From IMG/VR virus record IMGVR_UViG_3300030090_004814, positions 1-60,507 of that record: DNA of 60,507 nt, one strand, 5' to 3'. The stretch is from a virus. Under the pieces are notes generated by a model, which saw only the letters and a program-made list of their open reading frames with translations, searched no databases and was not told the origin of the DNA. The number at the start of each line of letters is the position of its first letter. Position 1 is the stretch's first letter. Position numbers and translations under genes: made by a program. This document shows, piece by piece, positions 1-10,227 of this stretch.

Positions 1-87
1 GCATTTACATTATCGGCAAATCTAATTGCTTTAGATGCCCACATATATCCTGCGGAACCATCTAGTGTGAGGTAGGCAGTAACCCCT
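1..87. repeat. Terminal redundancy, left copy
   Basis: The first 87 bases are identical to 60421-60507. The repeat lies inside the tail-fibre reading frame, and joining the ends keeps that frame open. It is best read as the overlap left by circular assembly rather than a biological terminal repeat. A true short direct terminal repeat cannot be excluded from sequence alone. Confidence 0.95.
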
Positions 88-3000
88 CCTGATCCGTCGT
101 CGGATTGCAGTATTATATCTTTGTCATCAGCGTGATTAACAATGTATAAATCCCCGTTGGTACTGTTAATAAATGAGTCAGTGCCATCATGGTTAAAATA
201 TAAATCGGCTCCTGTGCCAATACCTAAACGACTGTTGTCAGGGAATATTGTAAATGGGTTTCCTGATGAAAGAGAACCATCTAAGTAGAAGTAGGTTTCA
301 TATCCTCCACTACCATCATCACATCTAAATATAACATCTTTATCATCTGCAAAGTTAGATATATAAAAATCGCCAGTATAATTTGTTATGCCTGAATTAG
401 TTCCATCGTGACTAATTTGTAAATCATTAGCATTACCAAAATAGGCAAAAACACTGTCTGCAAAACGAATTTGTTTAGAGGCAATGGAATAACCTGAACC
501 ACCATCTAAACGGAAATATTCAGTAAACCCTCCTGACCCGTCATCAGACATAAATATAATATCTGAATCATCAGCACTGTTGATAAAATACAACCCCCCA
601 GTTGCATTAGTGACATAAGAGTTACTGCCATCATGGTACAGTTGAAGATCGTTTCCACCGCCAAGGTTTAATTGAATGCTGTCAATTAATTTAACATTTT
701 TTGAAAAAATATTTATTCCTTCGCCACCATCTAAACGGAAGTATTGAGTTGTGCCTCCAGAGCCATTATCACATTTAAATATAATATCGGCATCATCAAC
801 AGTCTGCTGAAGGTATAAGTTACCAGTACCAGTTTGACTTATGTAACTGTGCGATCCGTCATGGTGAATATCTAAATCAAGATCAGTTCCAAACCTAATC
901 CTTCGATTATCTGGAAATACTGTAAATGTGTTCGTACCATCAGCAAAAGAACCATCAAGATAAAAGTACGTTGTTAAACCTCCAGAGCCATCATCGCTAC
1001 GGAATATTACATCTCCATCATCAGTTGCATTTTGTACATATAAATCACCAGTCTTATTATTGATGTATGAATGATTTGAGGTATGGACAATTTCTAAATC
1101 TCCAGAAGATCCTGCTTGTAGATAAACATCATCTTGCGCTCTGAAATTTCTATATGCTCGCATTACACGACCACCACCATCGAACTGTAAGTAATTTTCT
1201 ACCCCGCCCGAACCATTTTCAGTTTGAATAAGTATGTCGTCACCGTCTGATAAGTTTCTAATAGTTAAATCGCCAGTGGCATTTTCTAAATAAGTTTGAG
1301 TTCCGTTATGATAAAAAGAAGCATCACCAGAAGAACCGACTACAAAACGGCTACTATCATCGACTTGAATGCCTTGGTTAAATTGCCATCTGTTAGTTGC
1401 ATCAGTCCATTGAATAGTATAATCACTAGCACCTTTTAAAGTAAACCCACCACCATCAGCCGTTGTGTCAGATGGGCTAGATACATTACCTATGATGATG
1501 TTCTTGTCCTCAACTGTCAGATTTGCTGTGTCTAGGGTTGTTGTCGTACCACTTACTGTTAGGTTGCCGTTAACTGTAAGATCGTTGAATGTTTGGTTCG
1601 TACTACCTGAAACTGTTAGGTCACCAGTTATCGTTACACCAGCAGCAGTTGTCTCAAATTTCTTTACGTTGTTATGAAATAAACTTACTGAACCATCAGC
1701 AGTTGCTACAATCATGTCCTCACCATTTCCGCTCTCTATTTGAACAGAATTGTGTGACTGAATATATAAGCTGCCAGTTACATTATTAGTTATTTTGCTG
1801 TGCGTTCCATCGTGATAAAGCTGAAGGTCTCCACCACCACCTAATTTTAGGTAAACACTATCGTTAAGTAAAACCTCTTTTGAAAAAATTGTTTTGTGGC
1901 TTGAACCATCTATACGGAAGTATTGAGCTGTGCCTCCAGAGCCGTCATCACATTGGAATATTATATCTTTATCGTCAGCGTCGTTTCTTATTATTGAGTC
2001 ACCTGTTGTGTTTATTAATTCAAAATTTGTACCAGTGTGGCGAACATACGAATCAGCATCGTTTCCGTAATAACTTGAAATGCTATCTAAGTGTAAAAAG
2101 TTTTTGTGGATCTTAGTATATAAAGCACTTCCGTCTATTGTTATATAGGTTGCTACTCCACCAGAACCGTCATCAGACTGGAAGATAATATCCTTGTCAT
2201 CTGTACTTTGCCTTATGTAAAGGTCACCAACATTTTCTTGGATAAATGAATCAGTGCCATTGTTGATTATTTGCAGGTTCCCTTGATTACCAAACCTTAA
2301 TGATGAGTCGTTAGGGAATACAGTTGTTGGATAACCTGCTCCACCGAAACTACCATCTAAGTAGAAATAAGTTGATGTCCCTCCACTGCCATTATCACAA
2401 TGAAACTCTATGTCTTTGTCATCAGCGTAATTTCTAATAACTAAGTTTCCTACATAGTTTTGAATAAATGAATCTGTTCCGTTATGGTCAATTCTTAAAT
2501 CTCTACTGTCACCAAATGCAATCTGACTATTATCAGGGAATACTGTAAATGGATCTCCAGAAGAAGCTGAACCATCTAAGTAAAAATAAGTTTCTGTTCC
2601 GCCAGAACCGTCATCAGCTTTAAATACAATATCTTTATCAGCAGCAGCTTGACGAATATAAAAGTCACCTGTGTAATTATCTAGATATGTGTTAGCCCCA
2701 TCGTGCATAAAACGAGCATCACCACCTGTACCAATACGAAGTGGTATTGCATCATCCATACGGATTTCTTTATGTGCCTTAGTGTATCCAGAATCACCAT
2801 CTAAACGAAAATAGGTTTCTACTCCACCAGAACCATCATCAGACTGAAATATTATATCTTTATCATCAGCGTAATTAGCAATGTATAAGTCACCAGTTTG
2901 GTTTCGTATATTTGAGTTAGTTCCATCATGCCATATTGATAAATCATAACCGTTACCAAAATAATGATAAATGCCGTCTGGATTTAATATTGCTTTATGG

Positions 3001-5099
3001 AAAATATTTACTGATGACCCGCCATCTATTGTAAAGTAAGGTGTAGTCCCACCACTACCATCGTCAGATTGAAATATAATATCAGAATCATCAGCACTGT
3101 TTCTAATTTCTAAATTGCCGTTTGTGTTATTAAGAAGAGTTTTAGTGCCATCATGATACATAGCAAAATCTTTGCCTGTACCTAAAGATATCAACGAGTT
3201 GTCTGGCCAATTTGTGTAAAGTGATGTTGTAGCACTGCCATCATGTGTTGCTGAAGAACCATCTAAACGGAAGTATTCTGCTAGACCGCCACTACCGTCA
3301 TCACATTCAAATATGATGTCACCATCGTCAGCCCCATTTGTAATATTTAAGTTACCTGTGTTATTAGTTATTAATGAATTACTTCCATCATGCCTAATAT
3401 TTAAGTCCCCAGATGGGCCAAATGTTGCAGGAACATTGTCATTAAAGTTTAAAGTTTTACTAACAAACAAATAACCTAACCCACCATCTAAACGGAAGTA
3501 TTCTGCTACTCCGCCACTTCCGTCGTCACATTGGAAAATGATGTCTTTGTCGTCTGTAAGATTTTTTATTATAAGATCACCTGTACCAATATGTTGTATA
3601 AAAGAATGATCACCTGCGTGTCCTATTTGTAAGTCTAAACCATCACCAAACAAAGCGTAGTGAGTATCCTTAAACTCAAAGTGATTTTCTACTACTGTTC
3701 TACCAGTACTACCATCTAAACGGAAATAAGTTTCCGTGCCTCCACTACCGTCATCGCATTGGAAGATAATATCGTTGTCATCAGTTTGGTTTCTAATATA
3801 TAAATGACCAACATCGTTAATCATGTAAGAATGACTACCATCATGATAAATCTGTAAATCATCACCTGCGCCCAATCTTACTCTTTGGTTATCCCCTAAA
3901 TCTATATGTGAACCTACTGTAATAGCCCCACCGCCTGTGCCGTAGAATGTTGCAAGTCCTGCACTATCTATAAAGAATCTTGGTTGAGCTGAACCATACT
4001 CAAATTTAAAAGTTCTACCAGACATGGTGATTGCCTTGTAATCATTACCATGTTGTATAGAGCCAATGATAGCACCACCTGAGTTTGTATAGGATAAACC
4101 AAGACCACCTTGGTTAGTTCCATCAGCTTCTCCAGAAATTCTTACAACACTATCATTAAAGCTAGCCCCAACATCCCAAGCACTAGATGCTGTTTTTATG
4201 TCAAGCATGGCTTCAGGTGTCGAGGTTCCCAACCCTAAACGACCATTACTGTCTAGCCTCATTCTTTCCGCTGTACCTGTTACATCAATGACAAAGTTGC
4301 CATCACCAAATGTAAGGTTGTCAGAAGAGTTCATTGAGACGGCAGCTATAACTCCACCCCCTGCTGTTTCTGTTAAGAAGGATCTTGTGTTATCTACACG
4401 AACATCTCCACCTTCAAGCTGGAGCATTGCTTGCCCTGCTGTTCCGCCAATCGTTATGTTGCCGTCGGAATGAAGGCGTATTCTTTCAGTGCCTCCTGTG
4501 GTAAATGCTAAAGTGTTGGCAGTCGGTCGAAATATTCCTGTATCACTATCTAAATTAAATCTAACACTTGGGGATGAAGCAGTACCATCACCATGATAAA
4601 CAGTGTTAACTTTTAAATTACCTAACGTACCACTGAAAACTTCTGAGCTGTTTGTAGCCGAAGTTAAAAACGTAAAGGCACTTTCAGAATCATCATAACC
4701 AAAGAATCCAACTCTAGGGGTAGAACCATCATGGTAACGGAACTCAATACCCCTATCTTTATTGTCATCAGATGAAGGAGCCGTGTCACCACCTATGGTG
4801 AATACAGGGTCGTCAATGGTGACCACTGTACTGTTGAAAGAAGTCGTGGTTCCTGTTACATCCAAATCCCCCGCTATGATCAGCTTATCAGCACTCTCAT
4901 CCCATTGTAAATACTTACCACTTGTAGCTCCGAAGAACTTTACGTCGTGGCCTAAATCATTTTCCCCTACAGTTAAAGTACCTCCTAATTGTAGGTTACC
5001 TCCTATAGTGCCACCCGCTAAAAGATTAAACGAGCCATCATTGAGGCTCGCTGTTATGACGTTGGTGACTTCGGTTACTTTAACTACTTCGTTAGCCAT
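1..5099 (-). CDS. Giant repetitive tail fibre, N-terminal part (continues at 60420)
   Basis: This is the first 5,099 bases of a gene that runs off the left edge and continues from 60420 down to 57852. Together they make 7,668 bases, about 2,555 residues. The ATG at 5099 overlaps the upstream stop as TAATG. The N-terminus (MANEVVKVTEV) leads into a region of the kind found at the start of marine phage fibres (GATSGKYLQWDESADK; DDPVFTIGGDTAPSS). From about residue 400 a repeat of roughly 73 residues recurs: a DLQIYHDGT-like strand, a TGDLYI strand, DDKDIIF, then DDGSGG followed by YFxLDG. About 15 copies lie in this part. It is probably a trimeric beta-rich fibre for host recognition. No peptidase or enzymatic domain was seen. 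Confidence 0.9.
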   Translation of the reverse strand, partial: MANEVVKVTEVTNVITASLNDGSFNLLAGGTIGGNLQLGGTLTVGENDLGHDVKFFGATSGKYLQWDESADKLIIAGDLDVTGTTTSFNSTVVTIDDPVFTIGGDTAPSSDDNKDRGIEFRYHDGSTPRVGFFGYDDSESAFTFLTSATNSSEVFSGTLGNLKVNTVYHGDGTASSPSVRFNLDSDTGIFRPTANTLAFTTGGTERIRLHSDGNITIGGTAGQAMLQLEGGDVRVDNTRSFLTETAGGGVIAAVSMNSSDNLTFGDGNFVIDVTGTAERMRLDSNGRLGLGTSTPEAMLDIKTASSAWDVGASFNDSVVRISGEADGTNQGGLGLSYTNSGGAIIGSIQHGNDYKAITMSGRTFKFEYGSAQPRFFIDSAGLATFYGTGGGAITVGSHIDLGDNQRVRLGAGDDLQIYHDGSHSYMINDVGHLYIRNQTDDNDIIFQCDDGSGGTETYFRLDGSTGRTVVENHFEFKDTHYALFGDGLDLQIGHAGDHSFIQHIGTGDLIIKNLTDDKDIIFQCDDGSGGVAEYFRLDGGLGYLFVSKTLNFNDNVPATFGPSGDLNIRHDGSNSLITNNTGNLNITNGADDGDIIFECDDGSGGLAEYFRLDGSSATHDGSATTSLYTNWPDNSLISLGTGKDFAMYHDGTKTLLNNTNGNLEIRNSADDSDIIFQSDDGSGGTTPYFTIDGGSSVNIFHKAILNPDGIYHYFGNGYDLSIWHDGTNSNIRNQTGDLYIANYADDKDIIFQSDDGSGGVETYFRLDGDSGYTKAHKEIRMDDAIPLRIGTGGDARFMHDGANTYLDNYTGDFYIRQAAADKDIVFKADDGSGGTETYFYLDGSASSGDPFTVFPDNSQIAFGDSRDLRIDHNGTDSFIQNYVGNLVIRNYADDKDIEFHCDNGSGGTSTYFYLDGSFGGAGYPTTVFPNDSSLRFGNQGNLQIINNGTDSFIQENVGDLYIRQSTDDKDIIFQSDDGSGGVATYITIDGSALYTKIHKNFLHLDSISSYYGNDADSYVRHTGTNFELINTTGDSIIRNDADDKDIIFQCDDGSGGTAQYFRIDGSSHKTIFSKEVLLNDSVYLKLGGGGDLQLYHDGTHSKITNNVTGSLYIQSHNSVQIESGNGEDMIVATADGSVSLFHNNVKKFETTAAGVTITGDLTVSGSTNQTFNDLTVNGNLTVSGTTTTLDTANLTVEDKNIIIGNVSSPSDTTADGGGFTLKGASDYTIQWTDATNRWQFNQGIQVDDSSRFVVGSSGDASFYHNGTQTYLENATGDLTIRNLSDGDDILIQTENGSGGVENYLQFDGGGRVMRAYRNFRAQDDVYLQAGSSGDLEIVHTSNHSYINNKTGDLYVQNATDDGDVIFRSDDGSGGLTTYFYLDGSFADGTNTFTVFPDNRRIRFGTDLDLDIHHDGSHSYISQTGTGNLYLQQTVDDADIIFKCDNGSGGTTQYFRLDGGEGINIFSKNVKLIDSIQLNLGGGNDLQLYHDGSNSYVTNATGGLYFINSADDSDIIFMSDDGSGGFTEYFRLDGGSGYSIASKQIRFADSVFAYFGNANDLQISHDGTNSGITNYTGDFYISNFADDKDVIFRCDDGSGGYETYFYLDGSLSSGNPFTIFPDNSRLGIGTGADLYFNHDGTDSFINSTNGDLYIVNHADDKDIILQSDDGSGGVTAYLTLDGSAGYMWASKAIRFADNVN

Positions 5100-5737
5100 T
5101 ATATAATTTCTGCTTTGATATCAAATCTTAATCGTATTGAGTGTATTACCTCAGTAGAGGCCGTATCGGTATCTGTTATTTGTAAGTCCCCAAAGACTGT
5201 AACATCTTCATTAGGTAATTTAGTAGACTGAGCACCACTCCAATAAAGAACTATATTAGGTAAACTACTTGTGCTTCCAATATTTGGGAATCGTATCCTG
5301 CCTGTAGAGTTTTGATTACTACCACTTGTATTACTAGTCAGTGTATCTACAATAGGCCCGTTAAAAGAGTTTCCTATTTTCCTACGAATAACTAAACTAG
5401 CAGTAAACTGAGCGTCTGAGGTGTAAAAGTTTTTAGATGGAACAACAGCCGTTTCATCATCTGCAATATTTCCACTAAGGTCATTCGCACTAGAACCATC
5501 AGAAGTTAGAGTGGTTGTTCCTACAAGTGCGTCTTGTGATAAGATAATAGTAGCCCCACTTGAAAATAAAACAGTAGTAGCTGCTGGTATAAACTTATTC
5601 AAAGCATCAATCGTTACAGTATCTGCTCCTGCTGAAGCAGCTCCATTTGCAACAGGCTTTGCATCACTTGGAGCAAATGCTAAAGCTACATTAACTGATT
5701 TACCTCTCTTTAAAACTATTGGTGATATTTCAGCCAT
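5099..5737 (-). CDS. Virion structural protein upstream of the tail fibre
   Basis: A 212-residue protein beginning MAEISPIVLKRG. It is rich in Ser, Thr, Ala and Asp with alternating hydrophobic residues, as in beta-sandwich tail or baseplate proteins. I chose the ATG at 5737 rather than an upstream start at 5815, because the longer form would overlap the preceding gene. The stop overlaps the fibre start, suggesting translational coupling and perhaps a role at the fibre attachment site. I recognise no named family. Confidence 0.75.
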   Translation of the reverse strand: MAEISPIVLKRGKSVNVALAFAPSDAKPVANGAASAGADTVTIDALNKFIPAATTVLFSSGATIILSQDALVGTTTLTSDGSSANDLSGNIADDETAVVPSKNFYTSDAQFTASLVIRRKIGNSFNGPIVDTLTSNTSGSNQNSTGRIRFPNIGSTSSLPNIVLYWSGAQSTKLPNEDVTVFGDLQITDTDTASTEVIHSIRLRFDIKAEII

Positions 5738-5768
5738 AATATAATTGTTTGTTTTATTGTTAAATTGT

Positions 5769-6860
5769 TTAATACATTCCTGACATGCCCGCACCAATTC
5801 CCCCTGGGGCAACATGTAAAGTCGGCTTTGCAGACCCCCTGTATGAATCCGTATCTGTTTCTAAAAGTTGTGCTACTAAACCCCAATGATAAGAAGCCCT
5901 TTGAATGTCAGCGTTATCTTCTGAAAGTTTACCTAAAAGAGCATGTTTTAAAATTGCGTTAGAAGGCATGTGTACTAAATCAGAAGTACTATCTACATCT
6001 ACCCACTTACGTTTTAAAAGCATGTGAGCTGTTGAGGTAGAATCAGTACCGCCTACTCTAAATCTCCTGTACCTAGAAGATCCGTTATCTGTTGTTATAT
6101 CCACAAGATGTACGTCTTTACTTGCGTCTTGAGCATCTGATGACGAAGAAGCCTCACCCATGTACCTGCCTATTATCCTAACAGGGGCATCTACTTTTAT
6201 ATCTGTCCAACTAATAGATAAGACTTGATTTGCGTCTGCTGCTATAACAAAAAGGTCTGCATCAGATCCATCAGAGGGTGCTGTTTCATTTTCTAAATTA
6301 TGTATAGACTCATTATAAGAAAACCCTTCCAATACGCTATTCGCAGGTATCTCAGCTAATGAGTCAGTTTTATCTGTAAATTTTCTATACCTGTACGTAA
6401 ATCGTCCTTCATAAGGAAGAAAAAACTTAAAAGGTGCTTTCAAAGAAACTACTTTGAAATCATACTTTCCTGCGGGATCAAGATCTCTATAAGTAGGTGC
6501 GTAGCCATCATCAATGAAAGCAGACATATCGGTCTTATCATTATCATTTGTCCCAAACAATTTATAGTCATGCCATAAAGAACGGGTAGGTAATGGATTA
6601 TTATCTAATATTCCAGCTACTATAGAATCAGTGTCTTGAGGTAAAGACACATACCCTTCAGAAGCATCTTGTGTGTGTTCTACAAGCATCTCTCTCCAAT
6701 ACCCCATCTTGTAAATACGGGGCATGACCTCGTTTAAAGCATTACGGAAATCTTCTTGTTCCGAAGAAGAAGCGTCTAAATATTGAGAATGGGTAGCAAA
6801 TAATTGCTCTGTAGTTTTAGCTGGCACATTTAAATATAAGTGCTTTACAAAGCAATTCAA
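5769..6860 (-). CDS. Probable head-tail adaptor / tail tubular A-like protein
   Basis: A 363-residue protein. Its N-terminal third has a helical segment with LNEVMPRIYKMGYWRE, then a strand-rich part with YVSLPQDTDSIV and an aromatic-rich turn (LWHDYKLFG). Phage adaptor proteins of the T7 gp11 type show this order: helices, a 'G-x-W' segment, then a beta domain starting with a conserved LP. In the virion it would sit beneath the portal. The C-terminus ends in a Gly-rich tail. The assignment rests on pattern, not alignment, and another tail protein is possible. Confidence 0.5.
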   Translation of the reverse strand: MNCFVKHLYLNVPAKTTEQLFATHSQYLDASSSEQEDFRNALNEVMPRIYKMGYWREMLVEHTQDASEGYVSLPQDTDSIVAGILDNNPLPTRSLWHDYKLFGTNDNDKTDMSAFIDDGYAPTYRDLDPAGKYDFKVVSLKAPFKFFLPYEGRFTYRYRKFTDKTDSLAEIPANSVLEGFSYNESIHNLENETAPSDGSDADLFVIAADANQVLSISWTDIKVDAPVRIIGRYMGEASSSSDAQDASKDVHLVDITTDNGSSRYRRFRVGGTDSTSTAHMLLKRKWVDVDSTSDLVHMPSNAILKHALLGKLSEDNADIQRASYHWGLVAQLLETDTDSYRGSAKPTLHVAPGGIGAGMSGMY

Positions 6861-6875
6861 CCCATTGAAATGGGT

Positions 6876-7136
6876 CTAATCATCTGTGTAAAAAGATACA
6901 GGGACTATATATTCAGGTTTTCCAATCAAAACAAAGTACGCAGATCTATGTCTCCCCTCTAAAAGTTGAGAAGATCTGCCTGGTGCAATATAAACTTTAG
7001 CTGGATTCTCTTTATCCCACCCTTTATTTAGGCTGTCAATTGTCTCTTGAGGTAGGAAATCCACCTTCAAATCCCGCAAACTATGTAAAGAATTTAAAAT
7101 ACTAGCTGTTAAGTACCCTTCTCCTATCTTCTGCAT
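6876..7136 (-). CDS. Small hypothetical protein in virion operon
   Basis: An 86-residue protein with an amphipathic N-terminal half and a strand-rich C-terminal half (RSAYFVLIGKPEYIVPVSF). Its start lies directly next to the end of the upstream structural gene, and 15 bases separate it from the adaptor-like gene. It is probably a small virion or assembly protein. I recognise no family. Confidence 0.7.
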   Translation of the reverse strand: MQKIGEGYLTASILNSLHSLRDLKVDFLPQETIDSLNKGWDKENPAKVYIAPGRSSQLLEGRHRSAYFVLIGKPEYIVPVSFYTDD

Positions 7137-8246
7137 CTACACAATCCCTGTTAACCCTGTGTTTGTAGCATTTGGAGCCACTAATTGTGCGGTATCATCA
7201 GTAGCTGTATGGTCTAAAGGAGGCACCCTATCTGGGTTAGTATTACCATCAATCACATGATTACTTCGCACATAAGTAGGGCAGTCGTATCTCCACCATT
7301 CTATTATAGGGGTTGAAGGGGTTGTAGTATCATCAAAGCTTATAGACCCCCAAACAAACTTACGTGATGCATCGGTGTTCCTCCAAGAGTCATGCTTAAC
7401 TGAAAAAACATCGTCTGTGTCAGAGTCAGCTTGTTTAACAACTTTTATCTCAGGAGCTGCGTTAACAAAATAATTTCTCTCTAGCAATGGGACATATGTA
7501 TATGGAGTAAGTCCTGAACTTGATCCTGAACCAAAAGGAGCACCTATATTATCAACCATACTTATAGTTTTAGGGTCTGAAATATCATGTTGGTGGGAAG
7601 CAAAGCTAGAATCATTGCCGTTGTCTGCTGATTCTGCAACTGTTTCCATAACAGAATCATCTCCTGAACTACGAGGGCCTACTTTTAATTGAGGTATTTG
7701 AGATCTGATACCTGCATACGTACCATCTCCTGCCACACGAGCCGCTAAAGATTCATCATTTGAAAGATAATTTACCTCTAAATATATAATATGATTCTCC
7801 CCATCGGTTAATTGAAGTCTTGGTCGTCTAACTGTTGATCCTCCAAAAGCATCAGCATCATTAATTGCTCTAGCAGAGCCTCCTGAAGAATCCACCATAG
7901 TGGGTCTGAAAGGCCACGCATCATTCCAAGAGTTATGCCAAAATCCTCCTGAAGCTCTTGCTACAGGAAGAAACACCACTCCGGCGGTAGTGAACTCAAA
8001 ATAAAAGTTATTACCCTCTTGATAAACATTAGGCTGGAAAGGAAGAGTTACAGAAGCTCCTGCATCACCAGGAATACGTGGAGTCTCTGAAAAGCCTCCT
8101 TCATCATAATCATTTGTTATCTTGCTAATAGGAAGATCTTTAAAATTTGGAGTACCTACGTTTGGTGTCTCTTGATAATTACCTGGCCCAAAAGGCCCAC
8201 TGCCCTGAAAAGTGGGCTGAAAACCTGGATCTTCTTTTTTAGACAT
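7137..8246 (-). CDS. Structural protein, hypothetical
   Basis: A 369-residue protein with a Pro/Gly-rich N-terminus, then beta-rich sequence with many aromatic residues (FYFEFTTAGVVFLPVARA, GGFWHNSWNDAW). It has no signal peptide or membrane segment. It sits between two other tail-region genes and ends in TGLTGIV. Context indicates a virion component, possibly tail nozzle or neck. I recognise no family. Confidence 0.7.
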   Translation of the reverse strand: MSKKEDPGFQPTFQGSGPFGPGNYQETPNVGTPNFKDLPISKITNDYDEGGFSETPRIPGDAGASVTLPFQPNVYQEGNNFYFEFTTAGVVFLPVARASGGFWHNSWNDAWPFRPTMVDSSGGSARAINDADAFGGSTVRRPRLQLTDGENHIIYLEVNYLSNDESLAARVAGDGTYAGIRSQIPQLKVGPRSSGDDSVMETVAESADNGNDSSFASHQHDISDPKTISMVDNIGAPFGSGSSSGLTPYTYVPLLERNYFVNAAPEIKVVKQADSDTDDVFSVKHDSWRNTDASRKFVWGSISFDDTTTPSTPIIEWWRYDCPTYVRSNHVIDGNTNPDRVPPLDHTATDDTAQLVAPNATNTGLTGIV

Positions 8247-8247
8247 T

Positions 8248-9708
8248 TTAAGTGTTATGAGGAGGGAAAGCAGTAAGCCTTTCTCTTAAATAACCTCCCC
8301 TAAAGGGTTTTTGTGAATCTGAAATAACTATACTAGAAGGCCAGTCTGTATAATCTCCTGTGGATGTAAAAACTCTCGTGCTCCCAGTATATTCATATAT
8401 AGGGTGATTTGTCCCTGAAGTAGCCGTCAAAAATATATCGGGGTGTAGTGTGGGCTTTATACTTAAACTTACTATTGGAGTCTTATACTGCACAGGTCTT
8501 GGCAGCATAGGGACTAATAGCTGTAGGTTTGTAGACGTAAAAGAATCAGAGACAGGTTCCCCATAAGGTGTTGCACTCCAAAACAACTGAACCAACATTT
8601 TAGTAGGTCCTCTGTAAGTATCCCTTTTATAAACAGGATATACTACAGTATCTGCTCCCTTGTTCTCCTTTCTTTGCCAACTTTCAGCATCAACAGGACC
8701 ACCATTAGAAGTATCTAAGACAGCGGGCCAAGTATAATCTTGCGTGGTGTAATACTCTTTGACTAACCCTTCAGTAGCAGGAGAACCACTTTTTTGTGTT
8801 TTGATAACTTCTCTTTCAGCAACAGCAAACCAATTATTAGACAATTGTCTGACCTCTCTGAAGATACCAAAGTAACTCGTTCCCGCAGTATCAGCTTCCC
8901 TAAAGGTTCCCCAAATATCTGACTGAGAATGCCCCTTCTTAACTGCTTGATCCACAGTAACAGAGGGGTCTAACACACTCATTGAATCATTAGGCTCTTT
9001 AAACTCTGTAGTCTTTTTAAGAACCTCGTCTTTATAATAAATAGTTTCTTTAGAACGTAATGGAACAGAAAATTGAGGGTCAAGATCCACTCTTCTTATA
9101 GGTACTTTCTTTACATAAACTCTCTGCTCTACAACATATAAAGAGTCTAACGTTTCATCACCTGACCGAACCTGCTTCTTTTCAAAAAGTACATAATTAA
9201 AATCAGTGGAAGCCTCAATCTCCCCAACAACATTTGGGCCAACACCTTGCCCAAAAGGGTCATGGATTGTTGTAGGCATCGCTGTGTTAAGTGCAGGTGC
9301 TGTCTCTTCAAAGTAATCTGTACCAGCAACTTCTCCCGTAGCTGGAGCACCATTAGCACCAGACCCATACCTTGGTAGTACATAAGTACGGACTACGGAA
9401 TCATAACGAGCAGAACCAACGCCAGCGGCTTGATACTCCCAATTATAATCATCTTGCTTCTCCCTATCTTTTATATAATACCATAACTGAAACTGTCCTT
9501 GCGAAGTGTCAGCGTTTTTAATTAAGGCTAGTTTGAAGTTAGGGAACTTTGCACTATTAGGATGTGCTGTTCCATATGGAACATTATCAGCGCTATCCGA
9601 AGATGATACATTCCTACTAGCATCTACAGTCTCTACTACAACTAGGTCAGAAACCTTGGGAGTTGTAAATTGTATTATTCTTTGACGCTTATTAGGAGAC
9701 GTTGCCAT
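8248..9708 (-). CDS. Structural protein, hypothetical
   Basis: A 486-residue protein with strand-rich sequence and few charged helices (QLWYYIKDREKQDDYNWEY, NWFAVAEREVI). It lies one base from the next gene and shares that gene's overall character. The two may be paired tail components. No signal peptide, coiled coil or catalytic motif is visible. The position between capsid and adaptor genes supports a virion role. Confidence 0.7.
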   Translation of the reverse strand: MATSPNKRQRIIQFTTPKVSDLVVVETVDASRNVSSSDSADNVPYGTAHPNSAKFPNFKLALIKNADTSQGQFQLWYYIKDREKQDDYNWEYQAAGVGSARYDSVVRTYVLPRYGSGANGAPATGEVAGTDYFEETAPALNTAMPTTIHDPFGQGVGPNVVGEIEASTDFNYVLFEKKQVRSGDETLDSLYVVEQRVYVKKVPIRRVDLDPQFSVPLRSKETIYYKDEVLKKTTEFKEPNDSMSVLDPSVTVDQAVKKGHSQSDIWGTFREADTAGTSYFGIFREVRQLSNNWFAVAEREVIKTQKSGSPATEGLVKEYYTTQDYTWPAVLDTSNGGPVDAESWQRKENKGADTVVYPVYKRDTYRGPTKMLVQLFWSATPYGEPVSDSFTSTNLQLLVPMLPRPVQYKTPIVSLSIKPTLHPDIFLTATSGTNHPIYEYTGSTRVFTSTGDYTDWPSSIVISDSQKPFRGGYLRERLTAFPPHNT

Positions 9709-9714
9709 GTAAAA

Positions 9715-10227
9715 TTAATCTTTCGCTAAACAAACAACTGTAATAGTTGCAGCTCCTCCACAAGTAAACACCACCGCTTCACTACCTTGAATAGTGTACT
9801 GAGGGACTAACAGAGCAGATCTAGCTGCTCCATTTAAAAGTTTTATGTCACCTGTTTCATCGTTGGGGCCATTAGCTCTAACCCATTGGGAATTAGTTGA
9901 AGGGACCTCATAATATATAGAAACAACTTTAGTCATCGAAGGAAGAGCTGTTCCCGCAGCATCGAAAGTAGTACTTCCCGCTCCTTTTATAACAGCATCA
10001 CTCCCACCTGAAGTCTGTGTGACAGATCCATTTGAAAGTACCCAACTAACTTGATCATCATTACTCCCAAAAGTTATTTGGAAACTATAAATTATATCTG
10101 CATCAGTTGAGGATAAAGAATAAGCGTTAGTACCCCCCACAGGAATAGAGCTTTGAATACCACTCGTTGAACCGACTTTTGCCGACAACTGTTGGACCAA
10201 TGTTAAAGATGTTAATGATTGGGCCAT
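9715..10227 (-). CDS. Structural protein, hypothetical
   Basis: A 170-residue beta-rich protein (FQITFGSNDDQVSWVLSNG) with a hydrophobic C-terminal strand (EAVVFTCGGAATITVVCLA). The start ATG overlaps the stop of the upstream gene as TAATG. Size, composition and location downstream of the capsid gene fit a decoration, head-completion or tail protein. I cannot name a family. Confidence 0.65.
   Translation of the reverse strand: MAQSLTSLTLVQQLSAKVGSTSGIQSSIPVGGTNAYSLSSTDADIIYSFQITFGSNDDQVSWVLSNGSVTQTSGGSDAVIKGAGSTTFDAAGTALPSMTKVVSIYYEVPSTNSQWVRANGPNDETGDIKLLNGAARSALLVPQYTIQGSEAVVFTCGGAATITVVCLAKD

Noticed and set aside
1465-2116. Plus-strand ORFs over the tail-fibre gene
   Set aside because: They are shadows of the repetitive minus-strand fibre frame, which is continuous and has recognisable repeats.
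1-5099. CRISPR array
   Set aside because: The regular repeats are about 220 bases, divergent, and translate in one frame as fibre repeats. They are not short identical repeats with unique spacers.
5775-5962. Plus-strand ORF over the adaptor gene end
   Set aside because: Shadow frame over two well-supported minus-strand genes, with no ribosome site.
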